Origin: Gammaproteobacteria bacterium
Lineage (GTDB): Bacteria; Pseudomonadota; Gammaproteobacteria; Steroidobacterales; JACDCP01
Assembly (NCBI GenBank): GCA_013817465.1
Contig: JACDCP010000068.1
Location: 1 to 11,917 of the forward strand
DNA length: 11,917 bases
Direction of reading: 5' to 3'
Below are positions 4,546 through 11,359 of this stretch, piece by piece. Position 1 is the first letter of the stretch. Each line of letters starts with the position of its first letter. The notes under the pieces were generated by a model. The model searched no databases and was not told where the DNA came from. It worked only from the letters and a program-made list of their open reading frames with translations. The position numbers and the translations under genes are program-made.

Positions 4546-5896
4546 ACATGCCGGGCGGGCGGCGGCCCTCCATGGCGCGCATGAGCTTGGCCATGCCGCC
4601 CTGGGAGACTTTCTTCATCATCTTCTGCATGCCGAGGTATTGCTTGAGCAGGCGGTTCACGTCCTGCACCCGGGTGCCGGAACCGGCGGCGATGCGGCGT
4701 TTGCGCGAACCGTTGATAGTCTTCGGGAAACGCCGCTCGACCCGCGTCATTGAGTCGATGATGGCGATCTGCCGCTTGACCTCCCGGTCGTCGACCTGGC
4801 TGCGCGCCGCCTGCGGGAGCTGCATGCCGCCGGGCAATTTTTCGAGCAGGGCATTCAGGCCGCCCATCGCGATCATCTGCTGGAGCTGGCCCTTGAGGTC
4901 GTTGAAGTCGAAGCCCTTGCCCGAGCGCAGCTTGCTCGCGAGCTTGTCGGCCTGCTCGCGATCGACCTTGTGCTGCACCTCCTCGACGAGGGTCAGCACG
5001 TCCCCCATGCCGAGGATGCGCGATGCCATACGCTCGGGATGGAAGACCTCGAGCGCGTCGGTTTTTTCGCCCATGCCGACGAACTTGATCGGCTTGCCGG
5101 TGACCGCCCGCACCGAGAGCGCCGCGCCGCCGCGCGCGTCGCCGTCGGCTTTCGTCAGAACGATGCCCGTCAACGGCAGCGCTTCGTGGAAGGCGCGCGC
5201 CGCGTTCACCGCATCCTGCCCCGCCATGCTGTCGACCACGAACAATGTCTCGACCGGCATAGCCGCCGCATGGATTTCGCGGACCTCGCGCATCATGGGC
5301 GCATCGATGTGCAACCGGCCCGCCGTGTCGATGATGAGCACATCGGCCACACGGCGCCGGGCTTCTGCCACTGCATCGCTCGCGATGCGCTCCGGCCGCG
5401 ATTCCGTCTGGCTCGGCAGGAATCCGGCGCCCACTTGTGCCGCGAGCGTCTCGAGCTGCTGGATCGCGGCCGGACGGTAGACGTCCGCGCTGACGAGGAG
5501 CACTTTCTTGTGCTCGCGCTCGATGAGCCGCCGCGCAAGCTTGGCCGCAGTCGTCGTCTTGCCCGAGCCCTGCAGGCCCGCGAGCAGGATCACGGCCGGC
5601 GGCTGCGTGCGCAGGTCGAGGCCGCTCGAGGCCTCGCCCATGACGCGCACCAGCTCTTCGTGGACGATCTTCACGAGGGCCTGGCCCGGGGTCAGGCTGC
5701 GGCCGACCTCGTCGCCCAGGGCCCGCACGCGCACGTCGCCGATGAACGACTTGACGACCGGCACTGCCACATCGGCCTCGAGCAGGGCCATGCGGATCTG
5801 GCGCAGCGTGTCACCGATATTCTCTTCGGTGAGCCGGCCGCGCCCGCGCAGCGCGCGCGTCGCTTCGCTCAGGCGTTCACTCAGGCGGTCGAACAT
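4544..5896 (-). CDS. ffh: Signal recognition particle protein Ffh (SRP54 GTPase)
   Basis: 450 aa, typical of bacterial Ffh (about 450). With 4.5S RNA it binds signal sequences of nascent membrane proteins and, through FtsY, delivers ribosomes to the inner membrane. Visible parts are the N domain helices (1 to about 90), then the G domain. This contains GLQGSGKTTTAAKLA (107-121), DVYRPAAIQQL (138-148), DTAGRLHID (190-198), TKADGDARGGAALS (248-261) and GMGEKTDALEVFHPERMASRILGMGD (274-299). The methionine-rich M domain has the RNA-binding segment SRKRRIAAGSGTRVQDVNRLL (397-417) and a KQYLGMQKMMKK end. ATG is at 5896-5894, 36 nt after the MBL-hydrolase gene, with a weak ribosome site. Its stop codon overlaps the inverted-repeat element on the rpsP side. 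Confidence 0.98.
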   Translation of the reverse strand: MFDRLSERLSEATRALRGRGRLTEENIGDTLRQIRMALLEADVAVPVVKSFIGDVRVRALGDEVGRSLTPGQALVKIVHEELVRVMGEASSGLDLRTQPPAVILLAGLQGSGKTTTAAKLARRLIEREHKKVLLVSADVYRPAAIQQLETLAAQVGAGFLPSQTESRPERIASDAVAEARRRVADVLIIDTAGRLHIDAPMMREVREIHAAAMPVETLFVVDSMAGQDAVNAARAFHEALPLTGIVLTKADGDARGGAALSVRAVTGKPIKFVGMGEKTDALEVFHPERMASRILGMGDVLTLVEEVQHKVDREQADKLASKLRSGKGFDFNDLKGQLQQMIAMGGLNALLEKLPGGMQLPQAARSQVDDREVKRQIAIIDSMTRVERRFPKTINGSRKRRIAAGSGTRVQDVNRLLKQYLGMQKMMKKVSQGGMAKLMRAMEGRRPPGM

Positions 5897-5932
5897 GGAT
5901 GGCGTCTCGTCGTCGGCGAGAACGCGAGTGTA

Positions 5933-6700
5933 TCAAAGACGGATTTCGTCGCCTCGAGCCAGGCGGTGGATGGGCAGGCGCGGCAAGGCTGCGCGCACTT
6001 CGTCGAAAATGGTCTGCTCCTCGCCCGGCTTCATGGCGGTCAGCCAGATCTCCGGCTTGTGGCGCAGCTTGCGGATGTCGTCGGCGAAGCTCTGCGGGCA
6101 GTAGTGCCCGGAGTGGCGCGCCAGCTCGGCCTGCGCGTTCGGGAACGAAACCTCGATGAGCAGCGCGTCGATGTTCGGGTAGGCGTTCAACACCGGCCAC
6201 AGCGTCTGGTTGCGGGCCGTGTCGCCGCTGAACGCCAGCACCTTGCCCTCGGCCTGCACGCAATAGCCGACCGCAGGCACGGCGTGACGCACCTCGATGG
6301 CATGCACGTGCCGCCCGTGCACCGTGACGCGTTCTCCGGCCTCCAGCGGCAGGAAGCGCATCACCGGATGCTCGCGCGACGGCAGCACGCAGAAGTCCGG
6401 CCACATCACGCCGTTGAACATATGCGCCTCGAGCGCGGCGATGGTGTCGGCGAGCGCATGGATTTCGATCGGCCGGTCCGCGAAGGTGCTGAATGCCGTA
6501 TCGATGAACAGCGGCAGGCCGGCCGTATGATCCAGGTGCGCGTGAGTCAGAAAGACATGATGGATGCGCTTGAGCTCGTCCAGCGTCAGGTCGCCCACGC
6601 CGGTGCCGGCATCGATCAGGATGTCGTCATCGATGAGGATCGACGTCGTCCGCAGGCCGGCGCCGATTCCCCCGCTGCACCCCAGTATTCTCACGCGCAT
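5933..6700 (-). CDS. MBL-fold metallo-hydrolase, class II 3',5'-cyclic-nucleotide phosphodiesterase-like
   Basis: 255 aa from ATG 6700-6698, chosen because MRVRILGCSGGIGAG begins the fold and GGAAG lies 7 nt upstream. An in-frame ATG at 6745 would add 15 unlikely residues. The metal motif HAHLDH (53-58) is followed by TAGLPLFID. This nearly fits the class II cyclic-nucleotide phosphodiesterase signature HxHLDHxxG, but has Thr where an aliphatic residue is usual. Further ligands His139 (VRHAVPAVGY) and Asp160 (FSGD) are present. The last expected metal histidine, in a [TS]HxKP context in relatives I recall, reads TAMKPGEE here, with Ala222. It is cytoplasmic, as there is no signal peptide. It leads the segment with ffh 36 nt downstream, so the two are probably co-transcribed. 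A general MBL phosphoesterase is the safe call; cAMP as substrate is inference. Confidence 0.8.
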   Translation of the reverse strand: MRVRILGCSGGIGAGLRTTSILIDDDILIDAGTGVGDLTLDELKRIHHVFLTHAHLDHTAGLPLFIDTAFSTFADRPIEIHALADTIAALEAHMFNGVMWPDFCVLPSREHPVMRFLPLEAGERVTVHGRHVHAIEVRHAVPAVGYCVQAEGKVLAFSGDTARNQTLWPVLNAYPNIDALLIEVSFPNAQAELARHSGHYCPQSFADDIRKLRHKPEIWLTAMKPGEEQTIFDEVRAALPRLPIHRLARGDEIRL

Positions 6701-6820
6701 GCACGGCTTCCATACAGCGGCCTTACCTAACGAAAGAGCCGCCATGACCTTCTAAAGCACTGATCCCTGTGCGATGATTTCAAGTGCCCTCAAGCTAAGG
6801 CATGCCCTCCGCGCGCGTCC
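6701..6820. promoter_or_regulatory. Divergent intergenic region, MBL hydrolase / ypjD
   Basis: These 120 bases separate genes transcribed in opposite directions, so promoters for both the hydrolase-ffh and ypjD-yfjD units should be here. Part of it (6720-6790) is less GC-rich than its surroundings. I see no hexamer pair that I would call with confidence, no convincing repeat and no RNA gene. In particular the 4.5S RNA gene is not here. Confidence 0.4.
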
Positions 6821-7627
6821 GTGTTCCAGATCACAATTCCCATCTGCTATCTCGCGGCGGGCTGGCTGTCGGGCGTGCAGGCGCGCTCAGCAAAATTTGA
6901 CACCCCGTCCCGCTATTCGATCCCGGCGCTGACCGTCGGCGGCCTCGGCATCGTCCTGCACGCCTGGCTGCTCGCGACTTCCATCGCGAGCGACGGCGGG
7001 CTCGAGCTCGGGATCACTAACGTCTTATCGGTCACGGCCTGGCTGATCGCGATCATTGCGCTGCTCGCCGCGCTGCGGGGCCGCCTGCGCGGCCTGAGCG
7101 CATTTCTGCTGCCCTGCGCGGCGGTCGGCGCGGCAGTCACCGGCTTCGGCCCACAGCCTGACCCGACCTCGACGACACGCTGGGAGCTGGACGCGCACAT
7201 CCTGCTCTCGGTCACGGCATACAGCCTGTTCAGCATCGCCGCTGCGCTCGCCGTGCTCATGGCGCTGCAACAGCGGCGACTGCATGCGGGGCGACCGCCC
7301 GGCTGGGTGAGCATGCTGCCGCCCGTCGAGGCGATGGAGCGTGTGCTGTTCACCACGCTGGGCGTCGGCTTCGGTCTGCTGAGCCTCGCGCTCTTCAGCG
7401 GGCTCGTGTTTCTCGATAACTGGCTTGCCCAGCATCTGGTGCACAAGACGGTGCTGTCGCTGGTCGCCTGGCTCGTCTTCGCGGTGCTGCTGCTCGGCCG
7501 CTGGCGATTCGGCTGGCGCGGCAGCAAGGCGATCTGGCTGACGCTCGGCGGCTTCGGCTTTCTCGCGCTGGCTTACTTCGGCAGCAAGCTCGTGCTGGAG
7601 GCCATCCTGGGCGAACAGTGGGGCTGA
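6821..7627 (+). CDS. ypjD: YpjD family inner-membrane protein (CcsA/HemX-like)
   Basis: 268 aa, a hydrophobic protein with about eight membrane segments. It belongs to the cytochrome c assembly/CcsA-like group and matches the gammaproteobacterial YpjD pattern. This has AHILLSVTAYSLFSIAAALAVLMALQQ (125-151), GFGLLSLALFSGL, LVHKTVLSLVAWLVFAVLLLG (206-226), and FGWRGSKAIWLTLGGF to AYFGSKLVLE at the end. His126 and His208 are in the positions expected for haem-type axial ligands in this superfamily. Haem handling here is inference, as YpjD function is poorly defined. The start is GTG 6821, the only usable start in the open frame that begins at 6764; no good ribosome site is visible. It is followed after 25 nt by yfjD, so they are co-transcribed. 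The ypjD-yfjD pair next to ffh is known from enterobacteria. Confidence 0.9.
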   Translation: MFQITIPICYLAAGWLSGVQARSAKFDTPSRYSIPALTVGGLGIVLHAWLLATSIASDGGLELGITNVLSVTAWLIAIIALLAALRGRLRGLSAFLLPCAAVGAAVTGFGPQPDPTSTTRWELDAHILLSVTAYSLFSIAAALAVLMALQQRRLHAGRPPGWVSMLPPVEAMERVLFTTLGVGFGLLSLALFSGLVFLDNWLAQHLVHKTVLSLVAWLVFAVLLLGRWRFGWRGSKAIWLTLGGFGFLALAYFGSKLVLEAILGEQWG

Positions 7628-7652
7628 ATATCCTGAGCAGCGGACAAGCTCC

Positions 7653-8933
7653 TTGAGTGACGATGTTCACCTGGGCGTCCTGTTCGGCGTCCTGGGCGTG
7701 CTGCTGCTGTTGTCCGCGTTCTTTTCCGGCACCGAAACCGCGATGATGAGCCTGAACCGCTACCGCCTCCGGCATCGGGCGCGGGCCGGCGTGCGCGGCG
7801 CACGGCTGGCCGAGGCGCTGCTGGCGCGGCCCGACCGGCTGATCGGCCTGATCCTGCTGGGCAATAATCTCGCGAACCTTTCGGCCGCGTCCCTGACGAC
7901 CATCATCTCCCTGCGGCTGGGCGGCGAGCCGGCCATAGCGATCGGCACCGGCGCGCTGCTGCTCGTCATCCTGATCTTCTCCGAGGTCGCGCCGAAAACG
8001 CTCGGCGCCCTGCACCCGTCGCGTGTCGCTTTGCCGGCGGCTTATGTCTATTACCCTCTGCTCAAGATCTGCTATCCCGTGGTCTGGCTCGTCAATGCCG
8101 TGTCGAACACCCTCCTCAAGCTGCTCGGCGTGTCGCCCGCCGACGCGACCCTGCACTCCCTGAGCAGCGAAGAGCTGCGGACTGTCGTCGCGGAAGCCGG
8201 GGCCCTGATCCCGAAGCGCCACCAGCGAATGCTGATCAGCATTCTCGACCTCGAGAAGGTTACCGTGGACGACATCATGGTGCCGCACAACGAGATCGCC
8301 GGCATCGAGCTCGAGGACGACTGGCATGCGATCCTGAGGCAGCTCACGAACAGCCAGCACACGCGCCTGCCCCTGTTCCGCGACGGCATCGATCACATCA
8401 TTGGCGTCATTCACTTGCGCCGCCTGGTCGAACCGCTCGCCGCAGGCGAGCTGACCCGCGAGCTGCTCGTGGAGAAGGCGGAGGATCCTTATTTCGTGCC
8501 CGAAGGCACGCCGCTCAACCGGCAGCTCATCAACTTCCAGCGCGCCAGGCGGCGCATCGCGCTCGTGGTCGACGAATACGGCGACATCCAGGGTCTGGTG
8601 ACGCTGGAAGACATCCTCGAGGAAATCGTCGGCGAATTCACCACCGATCCGGCGGCCACGCTGCACAAGGACGTCCAGCGCGAATCGGACACGACCTACG
8701 TGGTGAACGGCGGCATCAACGTGCGCGCCCTGAATCGCATGATGAACTGGAGCCTGCCGACGGACGGACCGAAAACCCTGAACGGCCTGATCGTCGAGTA
8801 CCTGGAGACCATCCCGGAAACCGGCGTCGGCTTCCGGCTCGGCGGCTATCCGATCGAGGTCCTGCAGAGCAGTGAGAACGCCGTGAAGACCGTGCGCATC
8901 CATGCGCCGGCACCGGAGAAGAAGCGCGCCTGA
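7653..8933 (+). CDS. yfjD: CorB/YfjD-like CNNM family cation transport protein (DUF21-CBS-CorC domains)
   Basis: 426 aa, the usual length for E. coli YfjD relatives. In order: the DUF21/CNNM membrane domain (about 5-150) with LSAFFSGTETAMMSLNRYRLRH (20-41), PDRLIGLILLGNNLANL (60-76) and FSEVAPKTLGAL (109-120); then a CBS pair (about 205-330) with MTVDDIMVP-type VTVDDIMVP (203-211), PYFVPEGTPL (279-288) and VVDEYGDIQGLVTLEDILEEIVGEF (305-329); then the C-terminal CorC_HlyC domain (about 345-418). The family is linked to magnesium or cobalt transport or efflux; the ion here is not shown. The start codon is TTG (7653), because the frame offers no nearby ATG or GTG before the first helix and the family begins at this point. 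The ribosome site is weak, so translation may depend on ypjD upstream. Confidence 0.95.
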   Translation: MSDDVHLGVLFGVLGVLLLLSAFFSGTETAMMSLNRYRLRHRARAGVRGARLAEALLARPDRLIGLILLGNNLANLSAASLTTIISLRLGGEPAIAIGTGALLLVILIFSEVAPKTLGALHPSRVALPAAYVYYPLLKICYPVVWLVNAVSNTLLKLLGVSPADATLHSLSSEELRTVVAEAGALIPKRHQRMLISILDLEKVTVDDIMVPHNEIAGIELEDDWHAILRQLTNSQHTRLPLFRDGIDHIIGVIHLRRLVEPLAAGELTRELLVEKAEDPYFVPEGTPLNRQLINFQRARRRIALVVDEYGDIQGLVTLEDILEEIVGEFTTDPAATLHKDVQRESDTTYVVNGGINVRALNRMMNWSLPTDGPKTLNGLIVEYLETIPETGVGFRLGGYPIEVLQSSENAVKTVRIHAPAPEKKRA

Positions 8934-8968
8934 CCCGCAACGGGGTCGACCGGAAAGCGGGGTCAGGC
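8928..8968. terminator. Dyad across convergent stop codons of yfjD and radA (possible bidirectional terminator)
   Basis: Perfect 9-bp arms, GCCTGACCC (8928-8936) and GGGTCAGGC (8960-8968), enclose a 23-nt spacer. The arms contain both stop codons: TGA of yfjD at 8931-8933 and TGA of radA at 8965-8963. A stem here would sit at the 3' end of both converging transcripts. There is no T-tract on either side, so classic intrinsic termination is uncertain. Confidence 0.45.
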
Positions 8969-10327
8969 GAAGGCGCGATCGATGGCGTCGGGCAGGCGCG
9001 CGGCACCGATCACTTCGAGGTCCAGCATTGCGAGGGCGCGCACGAGGCGGCGCCGCCCATTCGCCGCCGGCACGATGGCGCGCCTGAAACCGTGCTTGGC
9101 GCTTTCGCGCAGGCGCTCCTCGCCGAACGGCACGGGCCGGATCTCGCCGGCCAGTCCCAGCTCGCCGAAGGCGACCGTATGCTCGAGCAGCGGCCGGTCC
9201 TGCAGGCTGGAGACACAGGCCAGCAGCGCCGGCAGGTCGGCCGCAGTCTCCGCGATGCGCACCCCGCCGACGACATTGAGAAACACATCCCGTCCGGACA
9301 GGGAAACGCCAGCATGGCGATGCAACACCGCCAGCAGCAGCGTGAGCCGGTTCGCATCGAGGCCGATGGCGATGCGCCGCGGATTGGCGAGCTGACTCTC
9401 GTCGACGAGCGCCTGCACCTCCACCAGCAGCGGCCGTGTACCTTCCCGGGCGACCATCACCGCGCTGCCGGAAACCGGCTTCGCGTGCCGCGAAAGAAAC
9501 ATGGCCGACGGATTCGGCACTTCCTTGAGCCCGTCGCCGGCCATGGCGAAAACGCCGATTTCGTTCGCCGCACCGAAACGGTTCTTGACGGCGCGCACGA
9601 TGCGCAGGCGGCTGCCCGAGTCGCTCTCGAAATACAGCACCGTATCGACCATGTGCTCGAGCACGCGCGGACCTGCGATGACGCCTTCTTTCGTGACGTG
9701 ACCGACCAGGAAAACCGCGGTGCCCGCGAGCTTGGCGAAACGCACGAGCTGCGCCGTCGTCTCGCGGAGCTGTGCGACCGAGCCCGGCGCCGACTGCAGG
9801 GCCGCGGAATACATCGTTTGCACCGAATCGATGACCAGCGCGCCCGGATGCAGGCGGCCCGCTTCGGCGAGCACTTCCTCGACGCAGGTCTGCGCCAGCA
9901 GCCGCAGATCCCCGGCCGCCACACCCAGGCGCTGGGCGCGCAGGCTCACCTGGCGCAGCGATTCCTCGCCCGTCACGTACAGGGTCGGCGAGCCCTCGCT
10001 CATGCGCGCGGCAGCCTGCAGCAGCAGGGTCGACTTGCCGATGCCGGGATCGCCGCCGATCAATGTCGCCGAGCCGGCCACGAGGCCGCCGCCGAGCACG
10101 CGATCGAGCTCGCCGATGCCCGTGCTGCGCCGTGCCTCTTCGCGTTCCTCGACGTCGGCCAGCCGGCGCACCGCTGCGGCGGGCGCGGCCGACAGCGCAC
10201 GCAAGGCCGGCATCGGCCGCGATTCGATGAGCGAGTTCCACGCGCCGCAGGCGTCGCACTGACCCTGCCATTTGAGGCTCTGCGCGGCGCAGGCGTCGCA
10301 GACGTATACGGATTTCGGTCTGGGCAT
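8963..10327 (-). CDS. radA: DNA repair/recombination protein RadA (Sms)
   Basis: 454 aa, the normal RadA length. It is a RecA-like ATPase/helicase that processes recombination intermediates and promotes branch migration. Domains in order: a C4 zinc finger with Cys10, Cys13, Cys24 and Cys27; the RecA-like core with Walker A GGDPGIGKST (91-100), Walker B ALVIDSVQT (163-171) and the RadA-specific KNRFG motif (248-252); then a Lon-protease-like domain (about 290-450) with VSLSGRDVFLNVVGG and FGEERLRESAKHGFRRAIVP. All key residues are intact. ATG is at 10327-10325. No ribosome site is visible, and an AT-rich TAACAT lies just upstream, so a very short leader is possible. The gene converges on yfjD and diverges from the PP2C gene. 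Confidence 0.98.
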   Translation of the reverse strand: MPRPKSVYVCDACAAQSLKWQGQCDACGAWNSLIESRPMPALRALSAAPAAAVRRLADVEEREEARRSTGIGELDRVLGGGLVAGSATLIGGDPGIGKSTLLLQAAARMSEGSPTLYVTGEESLRQVSLRAQRLGVAAGDLRLLAQTCVEEVLAEAGRLHPGALVIDSVQTMYSAALQSAPGSVAQLRETTAQLVRFAKLAGTAVFLVGHVTKEGVIAGPRVLEHMVDTVLYFESDSGSRLRIVRAVKNRFGAANEIGVFAMAGDGLKEVPNPSAMFLSRHAKPVSGSAVMVAREGTRPLLVEVQALVDESQLANPRRIAIGLDANRLTLLLAVLHRHAGVSLSGRDVFLNVVGGVRIAETAADLPALLACVSSLQDRPLLEHTVAFGELGLAGEIRPVPFGEERLRESAKHGFRRAIVPAANGRRRLVRALAMLDLEVIGAARLPDAIDRAFA

Positions 10328-10497
10328 CGGGCAATGATGTTAACAGCATGGCCGCCGGGTCCGACATGCGCATTGCGGCCGCGCGTGCCGGGAAATACCG
10401 TCCGTTTTGCTGCCCCGCGCATGAACTGTGACTGGCCGCTCGGACTCCTTTTCGCTTGGTGATACGCTATGCCGGTTTTCCCCGGTCGGAATACTGC
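10328..10497. promoter_or_regulatory. Divergent intergenic region, radA / PP2C phosphatase
   Basis: 170 bases between divergent genes. Towards radA, TAACAT on the minus strand (10337-10342) is a candidate -10, ending 9 nt before the ATG. Towards the phosphatase, TGATACGCT (near 10460-10468) could be an extended -10 (TGnTAnnnT) in front of the ATG at 10498. Both lack a good -35. No repeat or RNA gene was recognised. A short in-frame extension of the phosphatase from a TTG at 10456 runs through this region and is unlikely to be translated. Confidence 0.35.
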
Positions 10498-11322
10498 ATG
10501 TCGCTTGAAGGCAAGATCGAGCACGTCGCTCTCTCGGACACCGGCAAGGTCCGGGAGCACAACGAGGACGCAATCGCCGCCGAGATGGATCTCGGCCTGC
10601 TGGTGCTGGCCGACGGCATGGGCGGTTACAACGCTGGCGAGATCGCCAGCGGCATCGCCGTCAAGACGGTCACCGGCATGGTGCGCGACAGCGTCGACCG
10701 CGAAACCCGCGGCATGCTCGACAAGGAGACCGGCCTGACCCGGCAGAGCATCGTGCTGCGCGATGCGATCGCGCGCGCCAACAAGATCATCAATCAGACC
10801 GCCCAGAGCCAGCCGCAATGCCAGGGCATGGGCACGACCATCGTCGCCTGTCTGTTCTTCGACGATCGCGTGTCGATCGCGCACGTCGGCGACTCCCGCC
10901 TGTATCGCCTGCGCGACGAAAAGCTCGAACGCCTGACCATGGATCACTCGCTGCTGCAGGAGCTGGTCGATCGCGGCTTCTATTCGCCGGAGGAAGCCGA
11001 GCGCTCGGCCAACCGCAATTACGTGACGCGCGCGCTCGGCGTCGAGCCGTCTGTCGATGTCGAGGTGCACGAGCATGCGGTGCACAAAGGCGACTTCTAC
11101 GTGCTCTGCTCAGACGGCCTTTCCGACATGGTTGAGGACGAGGACATTCACTTAACTATCAGCACTTTTAGTGCTAGTCTTGCCACCGCAGGTCAGCAGC
11201 TCATCCGCTTGAGCAATGACAACGGCGGACGGGACAACGTGTCGATCATCATGGCTCACGTGATTGAGCCCTTCCCGGCACAGAGAAGCCTTCTCGACCG
11301 GCTTCGAAACTGGTTCGATTGA
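10498..11322 (+). CDS. PP2C-family serine/threonine protein phosphatase
   Basis: 274 aa from ATG 10498. This start gives the usual PP2C beginning, and the 14-residue in-frame extension upstream has no family resemblance. It is a metal-dependent phosphatase that removes phosphate from Ser/Thr of proteins modified by Hanks-type kinases. Motifs in order: SDTGKVREHNEDA (13-25), LADGMGGYNAGEIAS (37-51, first metal Asp39), GMGTTIVACLF (110-120), IAHVGDSRLYRLRD (127-140), the MDHSLLQELVDRG helix (148-160), NYVTRALG (174-181), LCSDGLSDMVEDEDI (203-217, Asp206), and GGRDNVSIIM (243-252, Asp247). All metal-binding acidic residues are present. It is soluble. An FHA-domain gene follows after 37 nt in the same direction, so the pair probably belongs to one phospho-signalling operon with a kinase beyond the window. 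Confidence 0.95.
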   Translation: MSLEGKIEHVALSDTGKVREHNEDAIAAEMDLGLLVLADGMGGYNAGEIASGIAVKTVTGMVRDSVDRETRGMLDKETGLTRQSIVLRDAIARANKIINQTAQSQPQCQGMGTTIVACLFFDDRVSIAHVGDSRLYRLRDEKLERLTMDHSLLQELVDRGFYSPEEAERSANRNYVTRALGVEPSVDVEVHEHAVHKGDFYVLCSDGLSDMVEDEDIHLTISTFSASLATAGQQLIRLSNDNGGRDNVSIIMAHVIEPFPAQRSLLDRLRNWFD

Positions 11323-11359
11323 GCGGGTCCGATTGATTGGGGGCATCCGAGGGACGCAG

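Noticed and set aside
4251..4547. A small minus-strand open frame beginning in the inverted-repeat element (98 codons)
   Set aside because: Its first third is the translated palindrome and the rest overlaps rpsP in another frame. It is most likely a spurious gene made by the repeat.
4970..6730. A 586-codon plus-strand open frame opposite ffh and the MBL hydrolase
   Set aside because: It is a histidine/arginine-rich antisense shadow of two clearly recognised genes, common in high-GC DNA. No domain was seen.
6746..6820. Search for the 4.5S RNA (ffs) gene or another small RNA near ffh
   Set aside because: The conserved SRP RNA core (GGUC..GGAAGGAAGCAGCC-type motif) is absent from this and other spacers in the window.
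7395..10373. A 992-codon open frame on the minus strand across yfjD and radA
   Set aside because: It runs antisense to yfjD and out of frame with radA. Its composition is Arg/Ala/Gly-rich shadow coding with no recognisable domain, while both real genes have full family motifs.
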